In this document: positions 10,459 to 23,556 of the stretch, one piece after another | Position numbering within the stretch: the first letter of the stretch is position 1 | How the letters are laid out: every line of letters begins with the position of its first letter | Source of the DNA: Saccoglossus kowalevskii | Taxonomy: Eukaryota > Hemichordata > Enteropneusta > Harrimaniidae | Assembly: GCF_000003605.2 (NCBI RefSeq) | Contig: NW_003124568.1 | Span: 1-35,211 of the forward strand | Length of the DNA stretch: 35,211 nt | Reading direction: 5' to 3' | Notes under the pieces: generated by a model | Databases searched by the model: none | Seen by the model: only the letters and a program-made list of their open reading frames with translations | What the model was told of the DNA's origin: nothing | Program-made: the position numbers and the translations under genes

Positions 10459-11760
10459 TGCATAGACTGATAGTAGAATAACTTGCCCTGCTCTCTCTTT
10501 TCACTGCATATACTGATAGCAGAATAACTTGCCCTGCTCTCTCTTTTCACTGCATAGACTGATAGTAGAATAACTTGCCCTGCTCTCTCTTTTCACTGCA
10601 TAGACTGATAGCAGAATAACTTGCCCTGCTCTCTCTTTTCACTGCATATACTGATAGCAGAATAACTTGCCCTGCTCTCTCTTTTCACTGCATATACTGA
10701 TAGCAGAATAACTTGCCCTGCTTTCTCTTTTCAATGCATATACTGATAGTAGAATAACTTGCCCTGCTCTCTCTTTTCACTGCATATACTGATAGTAGAA
10801 TAACTTGCCCTGCTCTCTCTTTTCACTGCATATACTGATAGCAGAATAACTTGCCCTGCTCTCTCTTTTCACTGCATATACTGATAGCAGAATAACTTGC
10901 CCTGCTCTCTCTTTTCACTGCATATACTGATAGTAGAATAACTTGCCCTGCTCTCTCTTTTCACTGCATATACTGATAGCAGAATAACTTGCCCTGCTCT
11001 CTCTTTTCACTGCATATACTGATAGCAGAATAACTTGCCCTGCTCTCTCTTTTCACTGCATATACTGATAGCAGAATAACTTGCCCTGCTCTCTCTTTTC
11101 ACTGCATATACTGATAGCAGAATAACTTGCCCTGCTCTCTCTTTTCACTGCATATACTGATAGTAGAATAACTTGCCCTGCTCTCTCTTTTCACTGCATA
11201 TACTGATAGTAGAATAACTTGCCCTGCTCTCTCTTTTCTATGCATATACTGATAGCAGAATAACTTGCCCTGCTCTCTCTTTTCACTGCATATACTGATA
11301 GTAGTATAACTTGCCCTGCTCTCTCTTTTCACTGCATATACTGATAGTAGAATAACTTGCCCTGCTCTCTCTTTTCACTGCATATACTGATAGCAGAATA
11401 ACTTGCCCTGCTCTCTCTTTTCACTGCATATACTGATAGTAGAATAACTTGCCCTGCTCTCTCTTTTCACTGCATATACTGATAGCAGAATAACTTGCCC
11501 TGCTCTCTCTTTTCACTGCATATACTGATAGTAGAATAACTTGCCCTGCTCTGTCTTTTCACTGCATATACTGATGGCAGAATAACTTGCCCTGCTCTCT
11601 CTTTTCACTGCATATACTGATAGCAGAATAACTTGCCCTGCTCTCTCTTTTCACTGCATATACTGATAGTAGAATAACTTGCCCAGCTCTCTCTTTTCAC
11701 TGCATATACTGATAGCAGAATAACTTGCCCTGCTCTCTCTTTTCACTGCATATACTGATA

Positions 11761-12450
11761 GTAGAATAACTTGCCCTGCTCTCTCTTTTCACTGCATAGA
11801 CTGATAGCAGAATAACTTGCCCTGCTCTCTCTTTTCACTGCATATACTGATAGCAGAATAACTTGCCCTGCTCTCTCTTTTCACTGCATATACTGATAGT
11901 AGAATAACTTGCCCTGCTCTCTCTTTTCACTGCATAGACTGATAGCAAAATAACTTGCCCTGCTCTCTCTTTTCACTGCATATACTGATAGTAGAATAAC
12001 TTGCCCTGCTCTCTCTTTTCACTGCATATACTGATAGTAGAATAACTTGCCCTGCTCTCTCTTTTCACTGCATATACTGATAGCAGAATAACTTGCCCTG
12101 CTCTCTCTTTTCACTGCATATACTGATAGCAGAATAACTTGCCCTGCTCTCTCTTTTCACTGCATATACTGATAGTAGAATAACTTGCCCTGCTCTCTCT
12201 TTTCACTGCATATACTGATAGCAGAATAACTTGCCCTGCTCTCTCTTTTCACTGCATATACTGATAGTAGAATAACTTGCCCTGCTCTCTCTTTTCTATG
12301 CATAGACTGACGGCAGAATAAGTTGCCCTGCTCTCTCTTTTCACTGCATATACTGATAGCAGAATAAATTGCCCTGCTCTCTCTTTTCACTGCATAGACT
12401 GATAGCAGAATAACTTGCCCTGCTCTCTCTTTTCACTGCATATACTGATA
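11761..12450 (+). repeat. 690-bp (15-monomer) HOR, first tandem copy
   Basis: Fifteen monomers repeated immediately by 12451-13140. Diagnostic sites in order: GATAGCAAAATAAC (11941), three plain GTAG/GCAG pairs, a CTATGCATAGA end, a C16G unit (AATAAGTTGCC, about 12319) and a C16A unit (AATAAATTGCC, about 12366). Differences from the second copy that I noticed are single bases, such as GACGGCAG here against GATGGCAG there. Confidence 0.85.
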
Positions 12451-13140
12451 GTAGAATAACTTGCCCTGCTCTCTCTTTTCACTGCATAGACTGATAGCAG
12501 AATAACTTGCCCTGCTCTCTCTTTTCATTGCATATACTGATAGCAGAATAACTTGCCCTGCTCTCTCTTTTCACTGCATATACTGATAGTAGAATAACTT
12601 GCCCTGCTCTCTCTTTTCACTGCATAGACTGATAGCAAAATAACTTGCCCTGCTCTCTCTTTTCACTGCATATACTGATAGTAGAATAACTTGCCCTGCT
12701 CTCTCTTTTCACTGCATATACTGATAGTAGAATAACTTGCCCTGCTCTCTCTTTTCACTGCATATACTGATAGCAGAATAACTTGCCCTGCTCTCTCTTT
12801 TCACTGCATATACTGATAGCAGAATAACTTGCCTTGCTCTCTCTTTTCACTGCATATACTGATAGTAGAATAACTTGCCCTGCTCTCTCTTTTCACTGCA
12901 TATACTGATAGTAGAATAACTTGCCCTGCTCTCTCTTTTCACTGCATATACTGATAGTAGAATAACTTGCCCTGCTCTCTCTTTTCTATGCATAGACTGA
13001 TGGCAGAATAAGTTGCCCTGCTCTCTCTTTTCACTGCATATACTGATAGCAGAATAAATTGCCCTGCTCTCTCTTTTCACTGCATAGACTGATAGCAGAA
13101 TAACTTGCCCTGCTCTCTCTTTTCACTGCATATACTGATA
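12451..13140 (+). repeat. 690-bp (15-monomer) HOR, second tandem copy
   Basis: This copy repeats all diagnostic sites of the first 690-bp copy: GATAGCAAAA at 12631, C16G near 13009 and C16A near 13056, each shifted by exactly 690. The match continues to about 13290. The same segment is also present 20.1 kb downstream (32630 onward), so three copies of this HOR exist in the window. Confidence 0.85.
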
Positions 13141-13690
13141 GTAGAATAACTTGCCCTGCTCTCTCTTTTCACTGCATAGACTGATAGCAGAATAACTTGC
13201 CCTGCTCTCTCTTTTCATTGCATATACTGATAGCAGAATAACTTGCCCTGCTCTCTCTTTTCACTGCATATACTGATAGTAGAATAACTTGCCCTGCTCT
13301 CTTTTCTATGCATAAACTGATAGCAGAATAACTTGCCCTGCTCTCTCGTTACACTGCATATACTGATAGCAGAATAACTTGCCCTGCTCTGTCTTTTCTC
13401 TGCATATACTGATAGCAGAATAACTTGCCCTGCTCTCTCTTTTCACTGCATATACTGATAGCAGAATAACTTGCCCTGCTCTGTCTTTTCTCTGCATATA
13501 CTGATAGCAGAATAACTTGCCCTGCTCTGTCTTTTCACTGCATATACTGATAGCAGAATAACTTGCCCTGCTCTCTCTTTTCACTGCATATACTGATAGT
13601 AGAATAACTTGCTCTGCTCTCTCTTTTCACTGCATATACTGATAGTAGAATAACTTGCCCTGCTCTCTCTTTTCACTGCATATACTGATA
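12530..13690 (+). repeat. Long-range duplicate, left member
   Basis: About 1.16 kb that I compared line by line with 32630-33790 at a constant offset of 20100. I found a single difference: GCCTTGCTCT at 12831-12840 against GCCCTGCTCT. The segment includes the end of the 690-bp HOR and all of block A. Left of 12530 and right of about 13690 the two loci carry different monomer orders. Confidence 0.85.
13306..13584 (+). repeat. Higher-order block A, copy 3 (A3 subtype)
   Basis: The markers are identical to the copy at 4390: the 2-bp loss, the T45A end (13312), T32G/T35A (CTCTCGTTACACTG, with its CpG at 13347) and C29G units. The wider match to 4270-5240 at offset 8916 spans about 970 bp with few differences, such as TACACTG at 13912 and AACAAGCCC at 14021. 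Confidence 0.85.
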
Positions 13691-14132
13691 GCAGAATAAC
13701 TTGCCCTGCTCTCTCTTTTCACTGCATAGACTGATAGTAGAATAACTTGCCCTGCTCTCTCTTTTGTCTGCATATACTGATAGCAGAATAACTTGCCCTG
13801 CTCTCTCTTTTCACTGCATAGACTGATAGTTGAATAACTTGCCCTGCTCTCTCTTTTCACTGCATATACTGATAGCAGAATAACTTGCCCTGCTCTCTCT
13901 TTTCACTGCATACACTGATAGTAGAATAACTTGCCCTGCTCTCTCTTTTCACTGCATATACTGATAGCAGAATAACTTGCCCTGCTCTCTCTTTTCACTG
14001 CATAGACTGATAGTAGAATAACAAGCCCTGCTCACTCTTTTCACTGCATATACTGATAGCAGAATAACTTGCCCTGCTCTCTCTTTTCACTGCATAGACT
14101 GATAGTAGAATAACTTGCCCTGCTCTCTCTTT

Positions 14133-14504
14133 TCACTGCATATACTGATAGCAGAATAACTTGCCCTGCTCTCTCTTTTCACTGCATATACTGATAGCAG
14201 AATAACTTGCCCTGCTCACTCTTTTCACTGCATATACTGATAGTAGAATAACTTGCCCTGCTCTCTCTTTTCTCTGCATATACTGATAGCAGAATAACTT
14301 GCCCTGCACTCTCTTTTCACTGCATAGACTGATAGTAGAATAACTTGCCCTGCTCTCTCTTTTCACTGCATATACTGATAGTAGAATAACTTGCCCTGCT
14401 CTCTCTTTTCTCTGCATATACTGATAGCAGAATAACTTGCCCTGCTCTCTCTTTTCACTGCATATACTGATAGCAGAATAACTTGCCCTGCTCTCTCTTT
14501 TCAC
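14133..14504 (+). repeat. Higher-order block E, short copy
   Basis: The trimer-phased A37T units and a T28A unit (14216) are present, but the G24A and G24T markers are absent. A rare GCCCTGCACTCTC unit at about 14306 is shared with the E copy at 23976 (offset about 9981), so these two have a recent common source even though the 23976 copy kept both G24 markers. Confidence 0.7.
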
Positions 14505-14849
14505 TGCATAGACTGATAGTAGAATAACTTGCCCTGCTCTCTCTTTTCACTGCATATACTGATAGCAGAATAACTTGCCCTGCTCTCTCTTTTCACTGCA
14601 TAGACTGATAGTAGAATAACTTGCCCTGCTCTCTCTTTTCACTGCATAGACTGATAGCAGAATAACTTGCCCTGCTCTCTCTTTTCACTGCATATACTGA
14701 TAGCAGAATAACTTGCCCTGCTCTCTCTTTTCACTGCATAGACTGATAGTAGAATAACTTGCCCTGCTCTCTCTTTTGTCTGCATATACTGATAGCAGAA
14801 TAACTTGCCCTGCTCTCTCTTTTCACTGCATAGACTGATAGTAGAATAA

Positions 14850-15110
14850 CTTGCCCTGCTGTAACTTTTCACTGCATATACTGATAGCAGAATAACTTGC
14901 CCTGCTCTCTCTTTTCACTGCATAGACTGATAGCAGAATAACTTGCCCTGCTCTCTCTTTTCACTGCATAGACTGATAGTAGAATATCTTGCCCTGCTCT
15001 AACTTTTCACTGCATATACTGATAGCAGAATAACTTGCCCTGCTCTCTCTTTTCACTGCATAGACTGACAGTAGAATAACTTGCCCTGCTCTAACTTTTC
15101 ACTGCATATA
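14850..15110 (+). repeat. Higher-order block D, copy 1
   Basis: Three monomers carry C29A/T30A (CTAACTTTTCACTG), with AAC at 14863, 15001 and 15093, spaced 138 and 92 bp. The middle one is preceded by A15T (AGAATATCTTGCC). The same three with the same 138/92 spacing occur at 28066, 28204 and 28296, and two of them (138 apart) at 25811 and 25949. The first unit here has an extra change (CTGCTGTAAC). Confidence 0.85.
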
Positions 15111-15539
15111 CTGATAGCAGAATAACTTGCCCTGCTCTCTCTTTTCACTGCATATACTGATAGCAGAATAACTTGCCCTGCTCTCTCTTTTCACTGCATA
15201 GACTGATAGTAGAATAACTTGCCCTGCTCTCTCTTTTCACTGCATATACTGATAGCAGAATAACTTGCCCTGCTCTCTCTTTTCACTGCATAGACTGATA
15301 GTAGAATAACTTGCCCTGCTCTCTCTTTTCACTGCATAGACTGATAGTAGAATAACTTGCCCTGCTCTCTCTTTTCACTGCATAGACTGATAGTAGAATA
15401 ACTTGCCCTGCTCTCTCTTTTCACTGCATATACTGATAGTAGAATAACTTGCCCTTCTCTCCCTTTTCTCTGCATATACTGATAGCAGAATAACTTGCCC
15501 TGCTCTCTCTTTTCACTGCATATACTGATAGCAGAATAA

Positions 15540-16480
15540 CTTGCCCTGCTCTCTCTTTTCACTGCATAGACTGATAGTAGAATAACTTGCCCTGCTCTCT
15601 CTTTTCACTGCATATACTGATAGCAGAATAACTTGCCCTGCTTTCTCTTTTCACTGCATAGACTGATAGTAGAATAACTTGCCCTGCTCTCTCTTTTCAC
15701 TGCATATACTGATAGCAGAATAACTTGCCCTGCTCTCTCTTTTCACTGCATATACTGATAGTAGAATAACTTGCCCTGCTCTCTCTTTTCTCTGCATATA
15801 CTGATAGCAGTATAACTTGCCCTGCTCTCTCTTTTCACTGCATATACTGATAGCAGAATAACTTGCCCTGCTCACTCTTTTCACTGCATATACTGATAGT
15901 AGAATAACTTGCCCTGCTCTCTCTTTTCTCTGCATATACTGATAGCAGAATAACTTGCCCTGCTCTCTCTTTTCACTGCATAGACTGATAGTAGAATAAC
16001 TTGCCCTGCTCTCTCTTTTCACTGCATATACTGATAGTAGAATAACTTGCCCTGCTCTCTCTTTTCTCTGCATATACTGATAGCAGAATAACTTGCCCTG
16101 CTCTCTCTTTTCACTGCATATACTGATAGCAGAATAACTTGCCCTGCTCTCTCTTTTCACTGCATAGACTGATAGTAGAATAACTTGCCCTGCTCTCTCT
16201 TTTCACTGCATATACTGATAGCAGAATAACTTGCCCTGCTCTCTCTTTTCACTGCATAGACTGATAGTAGAATAACTTGCCCTGCTCTCTCTTTTCACTG
16301 CATAGACTGATAGCAGAATAACTTGCCCTGCTCTCTCTTTTCACTGCATATACTGATAGCAGAATAACTTGCCCTGCTCTCTCTTTTCACTGCATATACT
16401 GATAGCAGAATAACTTGCCCTGCTCTCTCTTTTCAATGCATATACTGATAGTAGAATAACTTGCCCTGCTCTCTCTTTTC
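15540..16480 (+). repeat. Higher-order block E, copy 4 (diverged long form)
   Basis: This aligns with the long form at 5060 (offset 10480): T28A near 15871, A37T units spaced 138 bp apart, and a C38A unit (TTTCAATGCA) at 16431. It lacks the G24A and G24T markers of the other long copies and has a private GCAGTATAAC near 15808. It ends where a G6 unit replaces the expected GTAG at 16491. Confidence 0.7.
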
Positions 16481-17339
16481 ACTGCATATACTGATGGCAG
16501 AATAACTTGCCCTGCTTTCTCTTTTCACTGCATATACTGATAGCAGAATAACTTGCCCTGCTCTCTCTTTTCACTGCATATACTGATAGCAGAATAACTT
16601 GCCCTGCTCTCTCTTTTCACTGCATAGACTGATAGTAGAATAACTTGCCCTGCTCTCTCTTTTCACTGCATAGACTGATAGCAGAATAACTTGCCCTGCT
16701 CTCTCTTTCACTGCATATACTGATGGCAGAATAACTTGCCTGCTCTCTCTTTTCACTGCATATACTGATGGCAGAATAACTTGCCCTGCTCTCTCTTTTC
16801 ACTGCATATACTGAGGGCAGAATAACTTACCCTGCTCTCTCTTTTCACTGCATATACTGATGGCAGAATAACTTGCCCCGCTCTCTCTTTTCACTGCATA
16901 TACTGATAGCAGAATAACTTGCACTGCCCTCTCTTTTCACTGCATATACTGATAGCAGAATAACTTGCCCTGCTCTCTCTTTTCACTGCGTATACAGATA
17001 GCAGAATAACTTGCCCTGCTCTCTCTTTTCACTGCATATACTGAGGGCAGAATAACTTACCCTGCTCTCTCTTTTCACTGCATATACTGATAGCAGAATA
17101 ACTTGCCCTGCTCTCTCTTTTCACTGCATATACTGATAGTAGAATAACTTGCCCTGCTATCTCTTTTCACTGCATATACTGATAGCAGAATAACTTGCCC
17201 TGCTCTCTCTTTTCACTGCATATACTGATAGCAGAATAACTTGCCCTGCTCTCTCTTTTCACTGCATAGACTGATAGTAGAATAACTTGCCCTGCTCTCT
17301 CTTTTCTCTGCATATACTGATAGTAGAATAACTTGCCCT

Positions 17340-18340
17340 GCTATCTCTTTTCACTGCATATACTGATAGCAGAATAACTTGCCCTGCTATCTCTTTTCAC
17401 TGCATATACTGATGGCAGAATAACTTGCCCTGCTCTCTCTTTTCACTGCATAGACTGATAGTAGAATAACTTGCCCTGCTCTCTCTTTTCTCTGCATATA
17501 CTGATGGCAAAATAACTTGCCCTGCTCTCTCTTTTCACTGCATATACTGATAGCAGAATAACTTGCCCTGCTCTCTCTTTTCACTGCATAGACTGATAGC
17601 AGAATAACTTGCCCTGCTCTCTCTTTTCACTGCATATACTGATAGTAGAATAACTTGCCCTGCTCTCTCTTTTCACTGCATATACTGATAGCAGAATAAC
17701 TTGCCCTGCTCTCTCTTTTCACTGCATATACTGATAGCAGAATAACTTGCCCTGCTCTGTCTTTTCACTGCATATACTGATAGCAGAATAACTTGCCCTG
17801 CTCTCTCTTTTCACTGCATATACTGATGGCAGAATAACTTGCCCTGCTCTCTCTTTTCACTGCATATACTGATAGTAGAATAACTTGCCCTGCTCTCTCT
17901 TTTCTCTGCATATACTGATGGCAAAATAACTTGCCCTGCTCTCTCTTTTCACTGCATATACTGATAGCAGAATAACTTGCCCTGCTCTCTCTTTTCACTG
18001 CATATACTGATGGCAGAATAACTTGCCCTGCTCTCTCTTTTCACTGCATATACTGATAGTAGAATAACTTGCCCTGCTCTCTCTTTTCTCTGCATATACT
18101 GATGGCAAAATAACTTGCCCTGCTCTCTCTTTTCACTGCATATACTGATGGCAGAATAACTTGCCCTGCTCTCTCTTTTCACTGCATATACTGATAGCAG
18201 AATATCTTGCCCTGCTCTCCCTTTTCTCTGCATATACTGATAGCAGAATAACTTGCCCTGCTCTCTCTTTTCACTGCATATACTGATGGCAGAATAACTT
18301 GCCCTGCTCTCTCTTTTCACTGCATATACTGATAGTAGAA
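17340..18340 (+). repeat. GGCAAAATAAC / GCTATCTC zone
   Basis: About 22 monomers distinguished by CTCTGCATATACTGATGGCAA units (G6 with G10A), near 17501, 17921 and 18101, and by a few GCTATCTC units (17157, 17341, 17388). The intervals between the GGCAAAA units are about 9 and 4 monomers. I did not find this combination elsewhere in the window. Confidence 0.65.
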
Positions 18341-18449
18341 TAACTTGCCCTGCTCTCTCTTTTCACTGCATATACTGATAGTAGAATAACTTGCCCTGCT
18401 CTCTCTTTTCACTGCATATACTGATAGTAGAATAACTTGCCTTGCTCTC

Positions 18450-20900
18450 TCTTTTCACTGCATATACTGATAGTAGAATAACTTGCCCTGCTCTCTCTTT
18501 TTTATGCATAGACTGATGGCAGAATAACTTGCCCTGCTCTCTCTTTTCACTGCATATACTGATAGTAGAATAACTTGCCCTGCTCTCTCTTTTCTCTGCA
18601 TATACTGATAGCAGAATAACTTGCCCTGCTCTCTCTTTTCACTGCATATACTGATAGTAGAATAACTTTCCCTGCTCTCTCTTTTCACTGCATATACTGA
18701 TAGTAGAATAACTTGCCCTGCTCTCTCTTTTCACTGCATATACTGATAGTAGAATAACTTGCCCTGCTCTCTCTTTTCACTACATATACTGATAGTAGAA
18801 TAACTTGCCCTGCTCTCTCTTTTCACTGCATATACTGATAGCAGAATAACTTGCCCTGCTCTCTCTTTTCACTGCATATACTGATAGCAGAATAACTTGC
18901 CCTGCTCTCTCTTTTCACTGCATAGACTGATAGTAGAATAACTTGCCCTGCTCTCTCTTTTCACTGCATATACTGATAGTAGAATAACTTGCCTTGCTCT
19001 CTCTTTTTCATGCATAGACTGATGGCAGAATAACTTGCCCTGCTCTCTCTTTTCACTGCATATACTGATAGTAGAATAACTTGCCCTGCTCTCTCTTTTC
19101 ACTGCATATACTGATAGCAGAATAACTTGCCCTGCTCTCTCTTTTCACTGCATATACTGATAGTAGAATAACTTGCCCTGCTCTCTCTCTTTTATGCATA
19201 TACTGATAGTAGAATAACTTGCCCTGCTCTCTCTTTTCACTGCATATACTGATAGTAGAATAACTTGCCTTGCTCTCTCTTTTTCATGCATAGACTGATG
19301 GCAGAATAACTTGCCCTGCTATCTCTTTTCACTGCATATTCTGATAGCAGAATAACTTGCCCTGCTCTCTCTTTTCACTGCATAGACTGATAGTAGAATA
19401 ACTTGCCCTGCTCTCTCTTTTCACTGCATATACTGATAGTAGAATAACTTGCCCTGCTCACTCTTTTCACTACATATACTGATAGTAGAATAACTTGCCC
19501 TGCTCTCTCTTTTCACTGCATATACTGATAGCAGAATAACTTGCCCTGCTCTCTCTTTTCACTGCATATACTGATAGCAGAATAACTTGCCCTGCTCTCT
19601 CTTTTCACTGCATAGACTGATAGTAGAATAACTTGCCCTGCTCTCTCTTTTCACTGCGTATACTGATAGCAGAATAACTTGCCCTGCTCTCTCTTTTCAC
19701 TGCATAGACTGATAGCAGAATAACTTGCCCTGCTCTCTCTTTTCACTGCATATTCTGATAGCAGAATAACTTGCCCTGCTCTCTCTTTTCACTGCATAGA
19801 CTGATAGCAGAATAACTTGCCCTGTTCTCTCTTTTCACTGCATATACTGATAGTAGAATAACTGGCCCTGCTCTCTCTTTTCACTGCATATACTGATAGT
19901 AGAATAACTTGCCCTGCTCTCTCTCTTTTCACTGCATATACTGATAGCAGAATAACTTGCCCTGCTCTCTCTTTTTTATGCATAGACTGATGGCAGAATA
20001 ACTTGCCCTGCTCTCTCTTTTCACTGCATATACTGATAGTAGAATAACTTGCCCTGCTCTCTCTTTTCACTGCATATACTGATAGTAGAATAACTTGCCC
20101 TGCTCTCTCTTTTCACTGCATATACTGATAGTAGAATAACTTGCCCTGCTCTCTCTTTTCACTGCATATACTGATAGCAGGATAACTTGCCGTGCTCTCT
20201 CTTTTCACTGCATATACTGATAGCAGAATAACTTGCCCTGTTCTCTCTTTTCACTGCATATACTGATAGTAGAATAACTGGCCCTGCTCTCTCTTTTCAC
20301 TGCATATACTGATAGCAGAATAACTTGCCCTGCTCTCTCTTTTCACTGCATATACTGATAGCAGAATAACTTGCCCTGCTCTCTCTTTTCTATGCATAGA
20401 CTGATGGCAGAATAACTTGCCCTGCTCTCTCTTTTCTATGCATAGACTGATGGCAGAATAACTTGCCCTGCTCTCTCTTTTCACTGCATATACTGATAGT
20501 AGAATAACTTGCCCTGCTCTCTCTTTTCACTGCATATACTGATAGTAGAATAACTTGCCCTGCTCTCTCTTTTCACTGCATATACTGATAGTAGAATAAC
20601 TTGCCCTGCTCTCTCTTTTCACTGCATATACTGATAGTAGAATAACTTGCCCTGCTCTCTCTTTTCACTGCATATACTGATAGTAGAATAACTTGCCCTG
20701 CTCTCTCTTTTCTATGCATAGACTGATGGCAGAATAACTTGCCCTGCTCTCTCTTTTCTATGCATAGACTGATGGCAGAATAACTTGCCCTGCTCTCTCT
20801 TTTCACTGCATATACTGATGGCAGAATAACTTGCCCTGCTCTCTCTTTTCACTGCATATACTGATGGCAGAATAACTTGCCCTGCTCTCTCTTTTCACTG
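18450..20900 (+). repeat. F-type zone with TATGCATAGA or CATGCATAGA ends
   Basis: Within plain monomers there are recurrent units ending TTTTATGCATAGA, TTTTCATGCATAGA or TTCTATGCATAGA, each followed by a G6 unit (GACTGATGGCAG). They lie near 18501, 19005, 19281, 19975, 20390, 20436, 20710 and 20756. The CTTTTTCATGCATAGA form occurs twice here, 276 bp apart, and once more near 28530. Rare CACTACATATA units at 18781 and 19471 are 690 bp apart, and 18661-18960 matches 19351-19650 with few changes. Confidence 0.7.
20251..20894 (+). repeat. 322-bp (7-monomer) tandem HOR pair
   Basis: Two successive 322-bp units (20251-20572 and 20573-20894) each contain two adjacent monomers ending CTATGCATAGA followed by G6 units (20390/20436 and 20710/20756). 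The doubling of the marker monomer inside each copy shows that a one-monomer duplication happened before the seven-monomer duplication. Confidence 0.75.
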
Positions 20901-21443
20901 CATATACTGATAGCAGAATAACTTGCCCTGCTCTGTCTTTTCTCTGCATATACTGATAGCAGAATAACTTGCCCTGCTCTCTCTTTTCACTGCATATACT
21001 GATAGTAGAATAACTTGCCCTGCTCTCTCTTTTCACTGCATATACTGATAGCAGAATAACTTGCCCTGCTCTCTTTTCACTGCATAGACTGATAGCAGAA
21101 TAACTTGCCCTGCTCTCTCTTTTCACTGCATATACTGATAGTAGAATAACTTGCCCTGCTCTCTCTTTTCACTGCATAGACTGATAGTAGAATAACTTGC
21201 CCTGCTCTTTCTTTTCACTGCATATACTGATAGCAGAATAACTTGCCCTGCTCTCTCTTTTCTATGCACAGACTGATAGCAGAATAACTTGCCCTGCTCT
21301 CTCTTTTCACTGCATATACTGATAGCAAATAACTTGCCCTGCTCTCTCTTTTCACTGCATATACTGATAGTACAATAACTTGCCCTGCTCTCTCTTTTCA
21401 CTGCATATACTGATAGCAGAATAACTTGCCCTGCTCTCTCTTT

Positions 21444-21953
21444 TCACTGCATATACTGATAGTAGAATAACTTGCCCTGCTCTCTCTTTTCACTGCATAT
21501 ACTGATAGCAGAATAACTTGCCCTACTCTCTCTTTTCACTGCATAGACTGATAGTAGAATAACTTGCCCTTCTCTCTCTTTTCTCTGCATATACTGATAG
21601 CAGAATAACTTGCCCTGCTCTCTCTTTTCACTGCATATACTGATAGCAGAATAACTTGCCCTGCTCACTCTTTTCACTGCATATACTGATAGTAGAATAA
21701 CTTGCCCTGCTCTCTCTTTTCTCTGCATATACTGATAGCAGAATAACTTGCCCTGCTCTCTCTTTTCACTGCATAGACTGATAGTAGAATAACTTGCCCT
21801 GCTCTCTCTTTTCACTGCATATACTGATAGCAGAATAACTTGCCCTGCTCTCTCTTTTCTCTGCATATACTGATAGTAGAATAACTTGCCCTGCTCTCTC
21901 TTTTGTCTGCATATACTGATAGCAGAATAACTTGACCTGCTCTCTCTTTTCAC
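21444..21953 (+). repeat. Higher-order block E, copy 5
   Basis: This copy carries the full ordered E markers: G24A (CCCTACTCTC near 21522), G24T (CCCTTCTCTC near 21568), T28A (near 21664), and A37T units three monomers apart. Its right end differs from the others: a CTCTGC unit is followed by a GTCTGC unit and a CTTGACCTGC variant near 21930. This suggests a crossover with a GTCTGC-type run. Confidence 0.75.
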
Positions 21954-22594
21954 TGCATATACTGATAGTAGAATAACTTGCCCTGCTCTCTCTTTTCACT
22001 GCATATACTGATAGCAGAATAACTTGCCCTGCTCTCTCTTTTCACTGCATATACTGATAGTAGAATAACTTGCCCTGCTCTCTCTTTTCACTGCATAGAC
22101 TGATAGTAGAATAACTTGCCCTGCTCTCTCTTTTCACTGCATATACTGATAGCAGAATAACTTGCCCTGCTCTCTCTTTTCACTGCATATACTGATAGTA
22201 GAATAACTTGCCCTGCTCTCTCTTTTCACTGCATATACTGATAGCAGAATAACTTGCCCTGCTCTCTCTTTTCTATGCATATACTGATAGCAGAATAACT
22301 TGCCCTGCTCTCTCTTTTCACTGCATAGACTGATAGTAGAATAACTTGCCCTGCTCTCTCTTTTCACTGCATATACTGATAGCAGAATAACTTGCCCTGC
22401 TCTCTCTTTTCACTGCATAGACTGATAGTAGAATAACTTGCCCTGCTCTCTCTTTTCACTGCATAGACTGATAGCAGAATAACTTGCCCTGCTCTCTTTT
22501 TTCATTGCATATACTGATAGCAGAATAACTTGCCATGCTCTCTCTTTTCACTGCATATACTGATAGTAGAATAACTTGCCCTGCTCTCTCTTTT

Positions 22595-22870
22595 CTATGC
22601 ATAAACTGATAGCAGAATAACTTGCCCTGCTCTCTCTTTACACTGCATATACTGATAGCAGAATAACTTGCCCTGCTCTGTCTTTTCTCTGCATATACTG
22701 ATAGCAGAATAACTTGCCCTGCTCTCTCTTTTCACTGCATATACTGATAGCAGAATAACTTGCCCTGCTCTGTCTTTTCTCTGCATATACTGATAGCAGA
22801 ATAACTTGCCCTGCTCTCTCTTTTCACTGCATATACTGATAGTAGAATAACTTGCCCTGCTCTCTCTTTT
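22595..22870 (+). repeat. Higher-order block A, copy 4 (tandem)
   Basis: The T45A end is at 22601 and the next T45A end is at 22877, exactly 276 bp later, so two six-monomer A units lie in direct tandem here. The left flank (CATTGCATA, CTTGCCATGC) matches that of copy 2 at offset 12415. Confidence 0.85.
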
Positions 22871-23149
22871 CTATGCATAAACTGATAGCAGAATAACTTG
22901 CCCTGCTCTCTCTTTACACTGCATATACTGATAGCAGAATAACTTGCCCTGCTCTGTCTTTTCTCTGCATATACTGATAGCAGAATAACTTGCCCTGCTC
23001 TCTCTTTTCACTGCATATACTGATAGCAGAATAACTTGCCCTGCTCTGTCTTTTCTCTGCATATACTGATAGCAGAATAACTTGCCCTGCTCTCTCTTTT
23101 CACTGCATATACTGATAGTAGAATAACTTGCCCTGCTCTCTCTTTTCAC
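22871..23149 (+). repeat. Higher-order block A, copy 5 (tandem)
   Basis: This copy directly follows copy 4 with the same markers: T45A, T35A (CTTTACACTG) and two C29G/CTCTGC units. It is followed by plain GTAG monomers, not by another A unit, so local amplification stopped at two. Confidence 0.85.
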
Positions 23150-23556
23150 TGCATATACTGATAGTAGAATAACTTGCCCTGCTCTCTCTTTTCACTGCAT
23201 ATACTGATAGTAGAATAACTTGCCCTGCTCTCTCTTTTCACTGCATATACTGATGGCAGAATAACTTGCCCTGCTCTCTCTTTTCACTGCATATACTGAT
23301 GGCAGAATAACTTGCCCTGCTCTCTCTTTTCACTGCATATACTGATAGTAGAATAACTTGCCCTGCTCTCTCTTTTCACTGCATATACTGATAGCAGAAT
23401 AACTTGCTCTGCTCTCTCTTTTCACTGCATATACTGATAGTAGAATAACTTGCCCTGCTCTCTCTTTTCACTGCATATACTGATAGCAGAATAACTTGCC
23501 CTGCTCTCTCTCTTTTCACTGCATAGACTGATAGTAGAATAACTTGCCCTGCTCTC

